NCBI GenBank assembly: GCA_027924585.1
Contig: BSBM01001719.1
Coordinates: forward strand, 12,357,001 to 12,421,000
Source: Larix kaempferi
Taxonomy: Eukaryota; Streptophyta; Pinopsida; Pinales; Pinaceae
Direction: 5' to 3'
DNA length: 64,000 nucleotides
Shown: positions 33,974 to 45,190 of the stretch, one piece after another
Position numbering within the stretch: the first letter of the stretch is position 1
Layout of the letters: each line of letters starts with the position of its first letter
Translations under genes and position numbers: made by a program
Notes under the pieces: model-generated
Told to the model about the DNA's origin: nothing
What the model saw: the letters and a program-made list of their open reading frames with translations, nothing else
Databases searched by the model: none

Positions 33974-34034
33974 TGAGGGCGCTGCCCTCGACCCGCCCCG
34001 CTATGGCGAAGCCACAAGGGGGCAAGCCCCCTTG
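33974..34034 (+). repeat. Two GC-rich hairpins in the leader of element B
   Basis: A GAGGGC-GCT-GCCCTC-type inverted repeat begins right after the A run. A second hairpin, AAGGGGG-CAAG-CCCCCTT, lies at 34016-34033. The first resembles the AAGGGGC-ATT-GCCCCTT palindrome at which element A inserted (44365-44381). Confidence 0.75.
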
Positions 34035-34254
34035 ACCCCCTTTTTTTTCTTTTCCCCTCATAGTTTCGTTGTTGTGATTTGACGAATTGTCAACGTAATG
34101 TTTTCCCATGTGCATGAAGTAATTTGTAAATTTTGAGAATGTAATGCAGCTAACAATTGTGTTGATGAACACATTTCAGAGAGTCACAGTTATAGCAGGG
34201 TAACACTCTAGATAATACAGTGGAAAAATTTTGGATCTTGGTTGGGCCAAGAAA

Positions 34255-37200
34255 ATGCACATCATGAATGATGCACAGGATCCCTATGAGCCTGAGACAG
34301 ATGCCATGGGGGAGAACATACAGGTTGAGAATGCTGAGACAGAATCTAATGGGAGAAGAAATCAAGAGACCCCTCCAGATGTTGCAGCCACCATGAGAAG
34401 CCTAAGGGTGGAGTTGCAAAGCTGTAGGGAAGATAATGAAAGGATGATTAAAGCTCAAGAAGAACAAAATCAGCTGAATGCAGCAATGTTGCAGAGTTTA
34501 ACAGACATCCAAAGGCAAATAAACTCTGGGCATCAGATATCGAATCTAGAAAGGGGTGGGAGTAGCTCTAGAAGGAATTCCCGCAAGAGGGCCAGTAGCC
34601 CAAGAAGAATTTCTACAGACAGCACATATAGTTCAGAAATCTCTTCTAATGAATCATCTGACTCTGAAGAATCCATTGAGGGTTCAAGTTCTTCATCCCA
34701 CAGGAACAAGAGGAAGAAGCACCACAAGAACAATTCATATGGGGAATTTAAGAAGGCAAAACCTCCTACGTTTGATGGAGAGGTAAAGTCTGGTCAAGAA
34801 GCTGAAGCTTGGCTTCTTGGGATGAGAAAATATTTCCAAGTCCAAGACTACTCGGGAAATATGAAGGCAAGGGTAGCCATCTTCAACTTGAATGGAAGAG
34901 CATCTATATGGTGGGAACACACCAGGCAAGTGAAGACGATCAATGAAAGAAAGATTGTGTGGAAGCAGTTCAAGAAATACTTCAAGCAGAAGTACCTCTC
35001 TGATAGGTACTATGATGATAAGATCAAAGAGTTCCATGAGCTGAGATTGGGACAATTGACCATGGAAGAATATGCAAACAAGTTCTTGGAGCTACTGAGG
35101 TACGTCAAGTATATTCGAGATGATAAGGTAAAAATTCAGCGTTTCCTAAGTGGACTGCCCCAGTCATATAAAGATAGAATTGAGTTTGATGAACCTCGAA
35201 CTCTAGAGGAGGCCATAAGAAAGGCCAAGTATTGCTTTGATCAAAACAGAAGCAAACCAGAATTCCATAAGGCGTGGAAGGATAAGAAAAATGAAAAGTT
35301 TGATCAAAGGAAGAAGGGGTTCAAGCCTCCTCAATTCCGAAATCAGCAAAGACAGCCATCACAGGTTGTGACTAAGCCAACTAGGATGATGGGAGACAAG
35401 CCAAGAGATCCAAAGGAGCCAAGAGAACCACTTCAATGTTGGGGTTGTGGAGGAGACCACATGCTTAGGAACTGTCCACATAGGAATGGGAATGCAAATC
35501 AAGTTCACAACATCCAAGGAGCTGGAACTGTGGGTCAAGTGGCGAGGACAATCCCTAGAATCTATGCAGCAGTAGAAGACCGCCAAGCAGATCATCAGTC
35601 AACTGTGGTTGAAGTTGAAGGTAAGATTGCTAAGCAATCTGTTTCTATTTTGATTGATCCTGGATCTACTCACAGTTATGTCACTCCTAGAATTGTTGAG
35701 ATGTGTGCTTTCAAGAAATTAAAGCATAGTAAATCCTGGTTAGTTCAACTAGCCACTGGAACCAAGAGAAAAGTTAGCGAAATAGTAGAGAAATGTCCAT
35801 TAGAGATGGATGGGCTATTCACTTATGCAGATCTGAATATTTTGCCACTTGGTTCCTATGATATTCTCATTGGAATGGATTGGTTAGAAGCACACAGGGT
35901 TAAACTCGACTGCTACAATAAGACATTTGAATGCATGGACGAAGAAGGAAACCCGAGGGTTGTAAAAGGCGTTCCAAAGGTGACTTCTGTTAGACAGGTT
36001 TCGGCCATGCAGCTGAAGAAGTTCTGTAGGAAGGGATGTCAATTGTATGCAGCCCACATTTTAGAGGCAACAGAGAATGAAACTCTGAAATTGGAGGACT
36101 ATCAGGTATTGCAAGAATTCAGGGATGTTTTTCCTGATGAGATTCCGGGACTCCCTCCAAAGAGAGACATTGACTTTACAATTGAACTTGTGCCAGGAGC
36201 GGCACCAGTGTCTAAGACACCCTACAGGATGAGTACACCGGAATTGCTAGAATTGAAGATGCAATTACAAGAGTTGCTAGAAAAGAAATACATTAGGCCA
36301 AGTGTGTCCCCGTGGGGAGCACCTGTTCTATTTGTGAAAAAGAAAGACGGAACACTCAGGTTATGTATTGACTACCGGCAGTTGAACAAAGTCACAGTGA
36401 AGAATAAATACCCATTGCCCCGAATTGACGACCTATTTGACCAAATGAGAGGAGCAAAGGTATTTTCAAAGATTGACTTGAGGTCTGGTTACCATCAGGT
36501 AAGAATCAAAGAAGAAGATATCCATAAGACAGCCTTTAGAACGAGGTATGGACACTATGCGTTTGTAGTGGTACCATTCGGTCTCACAAATGCACCAGCT
36601 ACATTCATGTGTCTCATGAATAATGTTTTTAGCAAGTATTTGGACAAGTTTGTTCTCGTATTCCTAGATGACATTCTTATCTATTCCAAGAATGAAGAAG
36701 AACATGAAGAACATTTGAGAATGACAATGCAATTATTAAGGGAGCATAAGCTGTATGCCAAGTTGAGCAAATGTGACTTCTATAAAGATAGAATTCATTA
36801 TTTGGGTCACATTATCTCCGACAAAGGAATATCCGTAGACCCTGAGAAGATTGAGACCATTATGAATTGGCCAACTCCAAGGAATGTGACTGATGTGAGA
36901 TCTTTTATGGGCCTTGTTGGTTACTACAGGAGGTTTATCGAAGGATTTTCCAAAGTTGCTAACCCGATCACTTCTTTGCAAAAGAAGGGGATAAAGTTTG
37001 AATGGTCACCAAGATGTGAGGAAAGTTTTCAACGGTTGAAGAATCTTCTTACAAGTGCACCTATTCTAAAAATTGCAGATCCGGAAAAAGACTTTGTGGT
37101 GTGTACAGACGCATGCAATCAAGGACTTGGAGGAGTTCTTATGCAAGATAACCACGTGATATGCTATGAGTCAAGAAAGTTGAAGGAGCACGAGAAGAAC

Positions 37201-37923
37201 TATGCTACTCATGATATAGAACTTGCAGCCATAGTACATGCTTTAAAGATGTGGAGGCATTACTTAATGGGAAGAAAATTTGAGTTAAGGACAGACCATT
37301 GTGGACTGAAATATTTGTTTGATCAGCCAACTTTAAATGCTAGGCAAGCTAGATGGTTGGAATTTTTGTGTGAATTTGATTTCGAGATCAAACACATAAA
37401 AGGGAAAGAAAACAAGGTGGCTGATGCACTCAGCAGGAAGGTACATGAAATGTATGTGGCAGCGCTTAGTACTTGCCAGCCAGACTTGAAGCAACAAATT
37501 GTTAACCATATGGTTGAGGATGAAGTGTATGAGCAGATAAAGGAAAAATTGCAGCAGCAAAACCTTGAAAAGAAGTATGAGGGCTATCATTTGGAAGAAG
37601 AAGGACTTCTTACTTATAAGAATAGAGTCTATATTCCAAATGCGGCAGGTTTGAGGAGAATGGTTATGGATGAGATCCATAAAGCTCCATACTCTGGTCA
37701 CCCAGGATATCAGAAAACAATTGCTACAGCAAGGAAATATTATTTCTGGCCATGCATGAAGAGGGATGTTGCTAAATACATTTCTAAGTGCATGGAATGT
37801 CAACAAGTGAAGAGTGAACACCAACATCCAACAGGTTTATTGCTTCCAGTACCAATTCCAGAATGGAAATGGGAAGTAATATCCATGGATTTTATTACAG
37901 GATTGCCAATGACTAAGAGATAG
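34255..37923 (+). pseudogene. gag-pol: Gag-Pol of element B up to a nonsense codon in integrase
   Basis: The ATG at 34255 matches the gag start of element A; the frame itself opens slightly upstream. Approximate residues: Gag start with Gln-rich coil 30-95; Ser/Arg-rich 105-160; Gag core from 170 ([20 protein letters not shown]); zinc knuckle near 394 ([15 protein letters not shown]2CX3HX4C); protease near 467 ([11 protein letters not shown]); RT 650-850 with [10 protein letters not shown] and [10 protein letters not shown] near 804; RNase H 940-1060 with [15 protein letters not shown] and VADALSRK; integrase zinc site 1140-1180 ([15 protein letters not shown]); first catalytic Asp near 1210 (SMDFITGL). 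A TAG at 37921-37923 ends it. The integrase continues in the same frame. All catalytic motifs seen are intact. Confidence 0.95.
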
Positions 37924-38721
37924 CATGATTCCATCATGGTTGTGGTGGACAAGTTAACAAAGGCAGCACATTTTATACCGGTTAAGTCCACACATAAATC
38001 CGATGCCATTGCAAATATTTTCATGAAGGAAATTTTCAAATTACATGGGTTGCCTAAGGCAATAATTTCTGACAGGGATACCAAGTTCACTTCCAATTTT
38101 TGGAAAGGTCTCTTTGCAGATTTGGGTACGCAGTTGAGCTTTAGTACCGCCTACCATCCTCAGACAGATGGGAAAACTGAAAGAGTAAATCGAGTGCTTG
38201 AAGACATGCTCCGCATGTATGTAATGGACAAACCATCCAAGTGGGAGGATTATCTACACTTGGTAGAATTTGCATATAACAATGGGCAACAAGCATCATT
38301 GGGAATGAGTCCTTATGAGGCTTTGTACGGCAGAAGGTGTAGGACACCAGTGACTTGGGACAATCCAGTGAACAGAATTGTACTTGGGCCAGAATTGCTT
38401 AAGGAAATGGAACAAGAGGTTGCAAAGATCCGGCAAAATTTAAAAGCAGCCCAGGATAGACAGAAAAGCTATGCAGATAAACATAGAGTGCATAGGGAAT
38501 TCAATGTTGGGGATCATGTATATCTTAGAGTGAAATCAAGGAAGAGTTCCTTGAAGCTTGGGAATTGTGCCAAGCTATCACCTAGATATTGTGGGCCATT
38601 TGAAGTGCTTGAAAGAATAGGACCAGTTGCATATAGACTTGCATTTCCTGCTAGCACTAAGCTCATAATGTTTTTCACGTCTCTTTGCTTAAGAAATATG
38701 TACATGATCCTAACCATGTGA
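37924..38721 (+). pseudogene. Integrase core and C-terminal region of element B (after the stop)
   Basis: Same frame as the preceding gag-pol. It starts HDSIMVVVDKLTKAAHFIPV and includes the other catalytic residues (second Asp in ISDRDTKF, Glu in TDGKTERVNR), YNNGQQASLGMSP, a coiled linker and PRYCGPFEVLERIGPVAYRL. Near 38655-38670 the frame is lost: a small indel relative to element A turns the expected HNVFHVSLLKKY region into another frame, which ends at 38721. So one nonsense and one frameshift are the only breaks I find in this pol. Confidence 0.93.
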
Positions 38722-38933
38722 TTAATTGGGATGTGATCCAGGTGGAACCCGAGGGAGAATTCCAAACCGATCCATTGTGCATCCTAGACAAGAAGGTAAC
38801 ATTGCTCCGGAACCGAGCCATCGGACAGGTAAAGGTGCAATGGAAGCACTACGGTCCCGATGAGGCTACATGGGAGCTGGAGGATGCCATGAGGGTGGCA
38901 TATCCATTTTTGTTCAATTTTGATGAGCACTGA
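38672..38933 (+). pseudogene. Chromodomain end of element B pol (frameshifted)
   Basis: After the indel the third frame reads FHVSLLKKYVHDPNHVINWD and RILDKKV-like LCILDKKVTLLRNRAIGQVKVQW, then GPDEATWELEDAMRVAYPFLF, ending at a TGA at 38931-38933. RNRAIGQVKVQWK and DEATWELE fit the chromodomain fold known in chromoviruses, which directs integration to heterochromatin marks. It ends 15 bases before the PPT. Confidence 0.9.
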
Positions 38934-38948
38934 GGACAGTGCTAATGT

Positions 38949-38961
38949 AAGGGGAGGGGAA
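38949..38961 (+). other. Polypurine tract of element B
   Basis: AAGGGGAGGGGAA directly before the 3' LTR. Confidence 0.9.
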
Positions 38962-40670
38962 TGTAATGTCCCCATTTTGACCCCCCTTTGTATTAAACCG
39001 TAAATGATGTAAATATTGTAATTTAATCATGGTGAGGAGCTCAAGGCCAAGGCCCCACCATTGATTTAGCGTTTCATGAATCGGCAATTAAAAATAGATG
39101 CCCATGGTTCTTGTGCGAGATGGGCACAATGTAAATAAGACACCATGTAAATACGAATTTTAATGGAAAAACCCACAACCAGCTATGCAATGCAACAAAA
39201 GAGATGGGGCATGACTCTACAAGGAAAAGGGAGGGAAATTATTCAAACCTTGAGCCAATGGTATTAATCCATGTGTCAATGGGGAAACCCATAAACCACC
39301 AACTACCCATTTTGTCTCATGTACCCAATCATTTAATTTTTTTCCAAGAAATTGGTTAAGGCAGTTAATGCCTTGGGAATGAAAGAGTATGGGCAAGCCA
39401 TTTTCGTGCATGGGCAAGCCATCAACTTGGAAAAACGTGTTTTGTCTCCTTGGGCAAGAAACCACCCACGAAATGGTGCCCAAAGCCATTCTGTACAGGC
39501 AGCCTTTGATCATTCACGCAGGGGGAGTTAGCTGGGGTCTTCCATTTACGTTTTTCATCTAAATACTGCATTTTTCCATGCCCGGGGGTCGTTTTTGCAG
39601 TATATAACAGTTGGGAGAGGGAGGGCCACGTTTTGAGGACTGTAGGGAGGTCGTTTTTGCCCCTGAATGTCCAAGGACGTTTTTCTAAAAATGGATTTGG
39701 CTTCCTGGGTTGTTCACCAACTCCCCATTTCGTTTTTGTGGGTTCCCACGTTTTTCTGGGTTAGTTGAAACCCCATCTCATTCATTCCACTGTGGAAAAC
39801 GTTTTCCTCATGCCCAGCAAGTGGGGTCCTGCTGTTATGTGCATCCTTGTTCTTGGTTTGAGCCTGTGAGCTGAAGTGTTGGAGTGGTAGTGGATAGAAG
39901 TGGCTTGATAAACCTAGTGGGGGAGACAACCTCTCAAAAAGATCAAGAGGGCTTTGGTTACTCTTCTATGCATACCCTGAGAGCACTAGATAGGGAAGGT
40001 ATGGCTTGAGGGACTGCACAGCAGTGAAAAGAATACTTCCTTGTGTTGGGTGTGTAGGTATTGTGGGTGCCAAGCTAGATAGATCTTGCAAGGTTATCCC
40101 TGGCTCTGTGCTGGAGCTCACTAGCTTAGCAACTCTTCCTTTCCATCTCCTAGTAGCCTGATAAACCCAATTGTAGATTGGCTTGGCTCATCTTGGTGTA
40201 TGCTTGGCTATGTGTGAGTCTGCTGTTCCCTGGTTCCTTGTAGAGATCATGCCCAGCTCGGGGGTGGCAGTGGTGCTGAGAGATTGAGGAGCACACTGGC
40301 CTATGGTTGGGTGGAACGTTGCAGTTGCATAGCCAGTTGCTTGGGACTGCCTTATTGAGATAAGTATTCTCTTGTGTAAATTGGCAATTATCATTTGATG
40401 AATGTTATGAATGTATGTGGATGTATTAAACGAATTTGCCTCTGCTGTGTTTTTTTTTAAAGTTTAGGCATTTCCATATGATCTTGTCACAGAATCTTGA
40501 ATGTGTGTTAGAGATCAACAGCATTGATTCGATCACCGTCGTTTTTCCATAGTATGCATAGATACAGTTCTTTGCATCAATGATTTTAATTAAAACGTTT
40601 TGGGGCTAATTGCCCGGACTGAGCACTGTGATCCTCTCTATCACGCTGGTATGATAGAGGGGACACTACA
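38962..40670 (+). repeat. 3' LTR of element B
   Basis: 1709 bp, partner of 31153-32861 at a constant offset of 7809. Reverse-strand open frames (for example 39217-39513) occur in both LTRs and carry no domain. Confidence 0.98.
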
Positions 40671-40675
40671 TCAGT
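40671..40675. other. Target site duplication of element B, right copy (TCAGT)
   Basis: Matches 31148-31152. It lies in the gag coding sequence of element A. Confidence 0.95.
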
Positions 40676-40891
40676 GAGGCTTTACAAAATAGCAACATTG
40701 AGTTGGTTTTGTTCTTCTTGAGCCTTCATCAACCTTTCATTGAAGCTCACCATGGTTTCAACCAAATTCTGAGGAGTGACTTGCTCCCTTCTTCCATTAG
40801 ATTCGGTCTCAGCATTCCCTTCTTGCACATTTTCTATTAGCACATCTTCATCATGCTCATAAGGATCCTGAACATCATTTATGGTCACCAT
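40671..40891 (-). pseudogene. Element A gag, N-terminal fragment
   Basis: The minus-strand ATG at 40889-40891 starts MVTINDVQDPYEHDEDVL. The fragment aligns along its length with the Gag N-terminus of element B at 34255 (for example [10 protein letters not shown] and [10 protein letters not shown] in both). A TAA at 40682-40684 replaces a Gln codon, and element B then interrupts the gene at 40671, inside the duplicated TCAGT. The rest of Gag continues at 31152 on the far side of B. Weak in-frame upstream sequence extends to 40957, but the ATG at 40891 matches the start of element B and is preferred. Confidence 0.88.
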
Positions 40892-42720
40892 TTTTCTTTG
40901 GAGACTCTCTTCCCTGTATGCTACTTCTGCTACACTATTAAATCTTATGAGCTGCAAGCACTATGAATTATGAAAATATTTGTCAGACATCTTAGAAATG
41001 CTTATAGAAACATAAATAATCAATATTTAACATAATAAAACTCATGGAACCATTCACATAGCTGTTATGTATTCATTTCTTTTTCCCATCTATGCAATTT
41101 TGGAAATTGCCCATATTGTCAATAATTTGACAAAATAGTCACTGTCACTTTTCTGCTCTAATTATCTATGGGGTATGACAACCTCATTCAAATTCTGGTC
41201 ATGAACCATTGTTTCCTTTTGGATAAGCTTTCCAATGCCTATCCACGTGCTCCATTCCGACATTGGGTGTGGAAACTTCATCACTTCAAAAATGACAGTT
41301 TTTATCACAATTCTGCACTGTTTACATAGTTGTATTTTGACCTGGATTGCCAACTTCAGCCACCTGTGGAAGAAAATCTATGAAGAATCAAGAAAACTTT
41401 TCTATCGGGCGAAGTTATTCCATACAACAAGGAACACTCAGAAACTCACGGATTTCTGTTCCGATGCTCCATTCATCTTCTACAAAATTCTGGGTTGGAC
41501 TACTTTCCACTTTTCACATTTTTCCAAAATTTCTAATTTTGGGCCAAAAATGGCTATCTCCCAGACTGAGCATTTATAGAAAATATCAGTCTAACGGAAA
41601 ATGTCTGTTTTGCTGAGAATATGAAATGTTGAGTTTAGTAAATTTCTTGAATCCTAATTACAGGGTCACTTTCATCCACTGCAAGCTTTTCAAAATCTCC
41701 AAAAAGTGGCCCAGAATAGTGTTTTTTGGCCTTCACACTCACCCCGACTCCACATATTTTGGAGTTTGTCTCCAAAATTCCAAACTTAACACTGCCTGCT
41801 CCATGACTGCTCCATATTAGTTTCAGCTCAATCCGAATTTCTGTCAAGCATTGCGAAACTGATTTATAAAAGCCATTAATCCCAAATTTATGCCAAATTG
41901 GAGCATAATGGGCTCGGGATCATCATTGGTTCATTCATGGCCTCCGTTAATGGCCTCATAACGCCACTGAACTCATCCAATTCTGATCCCGCAAGCTCCT
42001 GCAATCCAAAAATCCATTTTCGGGCTCTATACTTTTTTTTCCCGCAACACACAGCCCGCAACCCGCAACCCGAAATCCGAAATGCGGAAACCAAAACGCA
42101 AATTTTCAAAAACTTTGCATTCTCGCAACCTGCAACCCAAAACTCGAAATGCGGAATCGGGATTGCGGAAACTGAAACACAATTTTTCACAACTTTTGCG
42201 TTCCCACAACCCGCAACCCGAAACCCGAAATGCGGGATCGGGATTGCGGAAATCGAAACACAATTTTTCAAAAACTTTGTGTTCCTGCAACCCGAAACCC
42301 AAAATGCGGGATCAGGATTGCGGAAACCGAAACACAATTTTTCAAAAACTTTGCGTTTCCGCAACCCGCAACATGAAATGCAGAATCTGGATTGCGGAAA
42401 CCGAAACACAATTTTTCAAAACTTTTGTGTTCCCGCAACCCGAAACCCGAAACCCGAAATTGTGGAACACCTCCGTCCTTGCAACTTACGGGGTTTATTT
42501 CTCCTTCGTCCCTTAACCAAATGAGACGAGTATGGTACTGTTGGGAAGTTGTTGGAAGATCTATGCAACTGTGTGGTCCTCTGCCACATCTGAGAACTCT
42601 GATCCTGCCATTTTTTCATTCCAAAATGACGCCCCAACTTCACCAATACCACGTTAAAACATTCTGTTACTTTCCTGTACCTCACAGTTTGGCCCAAGCA
42701 GCCCCAGTGCTGCAACATGG
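40892..42720 (-). other. Leader of element A (between PBS and gag)
   Basis: About 1.8 kb without a believable gene. The PBS-proximal part (42060-42470) holds a tandem array described separately; the rest is unremarkable and AT-rich. Open frames on both strands across the array are a by-product of the repeats. A long untranslated leader before gag is shared with the related element B, which has about 1.4 kb. Confidence 0.7.
42060..42470 (-). repeat. Tandem array of 74- and 81-bp units rich in CCGCAACCCG words
   Basis: The word CAATTTTTCA or a close variant recurs at about 42099, 42180, 42261, 42335 and 42409, giving periods of 81, 81, 74 and 74 bp. The 7-bp difference fits gain or loss of one CCCGCAA word. 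Each unit contains a run of CCGCAACCCGAAACCCG type and ATTGCGGAAACCGAAACAC. It lies in the leader of element A, close to the primer site. Confidence 0.85.
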
Positions 42721-42732
42721 GCTTTGATACCA
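42721..42732 (-). other. Primer binding site of element A (initiator Met tRNA type)
   Basis: The minus strand reads TGGTATCAAAGC, 3 bases inside the 5' LTR. It differs by one base from TGGTATCAGAGC, the complement of the plant initiator Met tRNA 3' end that is intact in element B. Confidence 0.85.
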
Positions 42733-42735
42733 CTT

Positions 42736-44364
42736 TGTCACGTCCCCTCCCATCATTTCAAACCACAGAGGGAACATGACTGACATACTAGGCTTATTGG
42801 CAATCTCAGCCCCTTACATTACTAAGAAATTCATGGATAAATAAAAACTTCTGTGTGCAGGTTCATACTCAATATAAACATAGCGGAATTAAATCATATT
42901 TGCACACACACAATTATAATGCATCAACATATCTATCACAAGTGGATGATGATTCAATATGTAGAGAATCAATCCACTCCTCATGCTATGCACAGAATTC
43001 ATATCACTTCCATTAACATGAATAATTATCATTCAGAATTAACACATTGCAAAACACATAATGCATATAATTTAAACACAGAGAACACTTATCTTTGAGA
43101 TGAAGTTGTCTAAACCACTGGCTATGTGAGAGCAACGTTCCACCCAACCATAGATCTCTGTCCAACCTATATTCTTTCAGTTGAGAGATCACCCCCAAGC
43201 TAGGTTGTGTATCCACTAAGGAGGAACTAGATGGGATCATTCATAGCCATGGTTTCACTCAACAACTATGCTAAGCCAACACACAATTGGGTTTATCAAG
43301 CATACAAAAGACCAAAGGAGGAGGATGTTAAGCTAGTGAGCTCAACCACAGAGCTACAGGCATCTCAAATGAACTCAACGGTCATGGCACCCACAATACC
43401 TACCACACCCAACACAAGGAAGGTCCCCTTCTTTGCTGCATAGTCCCCCAGGCGTCCCTTCCCTCTAGTGCTCTTCAGGGTGGGCATAGAAAGGTCCAAC
43501 TGCTAATTCTTTGAGATTCTAGCCTTCACTGGGTTTATCAAACAAACCCAACCTCTACTCAGTCATTCAGACTTGGATTTCTCACAATTCTGTCATCTAA
43601 TAACTCAATCCCGTCACTGGACTTTTGGGCTATAAAACCTGGGTTTTCCAATGGATTTCGGGGTATCTAATACTCTCAATTTCGCCCCAAGGTTCATATC
43701 TATGGATCCCCCATTGGATTTTACTAGAAATACCAAATTCTGGGCGTTTATGGCTCTTCAAAACGTGGGTTCTTGCAAAGTTTCGATTTCTGTTTTTTCT
43801 CACTTATGGGAATTCGTAATGCATGAAAACCGATGCTGGGATGTTCAACAATGGAATGGGGATGAGGAAGGACCCATTCCCATGAGGTAGAGTGACTTGT
43901 GGTACAAGAAAACAGAGCCCATACTCTGCCATACGAATTTCTGGGCTGCCCATGCTCTATTGAAGCCATGGACTTAATTTTTCAACAACTTCCTTACAAT
44001 ATAATTAAATGTCAGCAAGGTAAGTAAAATGGGTTCACAAGATGACATTTGGCAGCATATGGTTCATCCCCACAACCCCCTCACCACTCCCTAGTAGAAT
44101 ACACATGGTCCCTTCTCATTCGTTGCTTCCATAGCCAGTTTTGGTATTTTATTGAAATATTTAATATTTACATCCATTTACAATATTCCATGGCTTAATA
44201 GCACATGGGTAGCAAAATATCAAATACTTTCCTTTCTAAATAAATCCGAGCATGCATTAGCGGGGCCTTGGCCTTGAGCTCCACACTAGGAAACATACAC
44301 CGCATGTATACAATATCTATATTAAAAGCCAATATTTCATAAAGATCAAAATTGGAGTATTATA
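42736..44364 (-). repeat. 5' LTR of element A
   Basis: 1629 bp, the partner of 11463-13091. The minus-strand first bases are TATAATACTCC, so the canonical TG start has mutated to TA here. In the opening 200 bp most differences from the other copy are transitions, as expected for methylated heterochromatic DNA. Confidence 0.97.
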
Positions 44365-44369
44365 AAGGG
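44365..44369. other. Target site duplication of element A, right copy (AAGGG)
   Basis: This matches 11458-11462. The copy is part of a perfect 7-bp inverted repeat, AAGGGGC-ATT-GCCCCTT (44365-44381), so the target was a short palindrome. Confidence 0.93.
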
Positions 44370-44381
44370 GCATTGCCCCTT
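44365..44381. repeat. Short palindrome AAGGGGC-ATT-GCCCCTT at the insertion site of element A
   Basis: Perfect 7-bp arms and a 3-base loop. The left arm contains the AAGGG target duplication. Confidence 0.9.
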
Positions 44382-44723
44382 AGACCCTACAAGTGGGGGG
44401 GAGGGTATTGCATGGCCTAATCTTGGGTTGGTGAACAAAATCAAGAGGCGCTAAAATTATATAGATGGAAGAGGTTTATGTTTATCTTGTTAGCACATAA
44501 GACATTGTGTACCAAGAACCCATCATTGCACTTGAATAAAAAATCCCCTTACAAACTATTCTATATACTATGCAATATCGATTTATATATAATACAAAAT
44601 TGTTGTCTTTTACTATTATTATTATGATGTAATAATATCTCAAATAATATCAAATTTATAATCGCTAATATTATTAAATTTAAATACTTCAACTTACACA
44701 TTTTCCACTCCATTCTTATACCC

Positions 44724-44803
44724 AAATTTTATAACTTTAACCATATAAATAATTAACACTTACAAATTTTATAACTTTAACCATATAAATAATTAACACT
44801 TAC
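44724..44803. repeat. 40-bp exact tandem duplication
   Basis: 44724-44763 is repeated exactly at 44764-44803. AT-rich and non-coding. Confidence 0.95.
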
Positions 44804-45009
44804 ATAAATAAAGCATTTGATATTATTCACACCTCTAAAATGTTAAAAAACATTTCCTAAAAACATAAAAACATGGTCTCATAATGAAAGTTACGAGAAC
44901 ATTAAAATACGAGTCAAACATTTCCTCTTATTCTAATTAATTATACAAATTGCCCTTTTCCATACCTTTACCCGGTTAGGTGAATGCAAGATGAACTTAA
45001 TTCTTAGAG

Positions 45010-45190
45010 ATTATATAATGACTAGGGTAGAGTTGCAAATTTTAAATTTCATGGAGTTTTCCCACAATTTATAAGTGAGAGCATGTTGAGTTGGAATTTG
45101 TATATAATTATTAAGGTAGAGTTACAAAGTTTTAATTTTATGGGTTTTTTCCACAATTTATATGTGAGAGCATGTTGGGTTGGAAGTTAT
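45010..45190. repeat. 89-bp imperfect tandem duplication
   Basis: The words GGTAGAGTT, CCACAATTTATA and GTGAGAGCATGTTG recur 89 bases apart (for example 45026 and 45115), with scattered substitutions. Confidence 0.85.

Larger units (their letters stand above)
32877..34254 (+). other. Leader of element B (PBS to gag)
   Basis: About 1.4 kb. It consists mainly of the palindromic 31-bp array (33003-33945), a 23-base A run (33951-33973) and two GC hairpins (33974-34034). Then follows about 220 bases of ordinary sequence up to the gag ATG. Long open frames over the array on both strands are repeat artefacts. Confidence 0.75.
31153..40670 (+). mobile_element. Element B: young chromodomain Ty3 retrotransposon
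   Basis: LTRs of equal length (1709 bp) lie at 31153-32861 and 38962-40670, with TCAGT duplicated on both sides. Order: LTR, initiator Met PBS, long leader with a 31-bp array, gag-pol, chromodomain, PPT, LTR; 9518 bp in all. Reading the LTRs side by side I find four substitutions, so this is the youngest element in the window. It is inserted in opposite orientation into the gag of its relative, element A. Confidence 0.98.
11463..44364 (-). mobile_element. Element A: chromodomain Ty3 retrotransposon split by elements B and C
   Basis: Outer LTRs of equal length (1629 bp, 11463-13091 and 42736-44364) start TG, end in CA or TA, and are flanked by the 5-bp duplication AAGGG. The minus-strand order is 5' LTR, PBS, leader with repeats, gag, protease, RT, RNase H, integrase, chromodomain, PPT, 3' LTR. 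Element B interrupts gag (31153-40670) and element C interrupts the RT/RNase H connection (15126-28726). Removing both, each with one target-duplication copy, leaves about 9.8 kb. The first ~200 bp of the two LTRs differ at about 3% of positions, so A is older than its two guests. Confidence 0.97.

Noticed and set aside
32994-34017. Open frames of 195-292 codons on both strands over 33000-34000
   Set aside because: They are produced by the 31-bp palindromic array in the leader of element B. Every frame gives the same Arg/Ser-rich repeat peptide and no domain.
41898-42524. 208-codon plus-strand and 173-codon minus-strand frames near 42000-42500
   Set aside because: Both are translations of the 74/81-bp array in the leader of element A.
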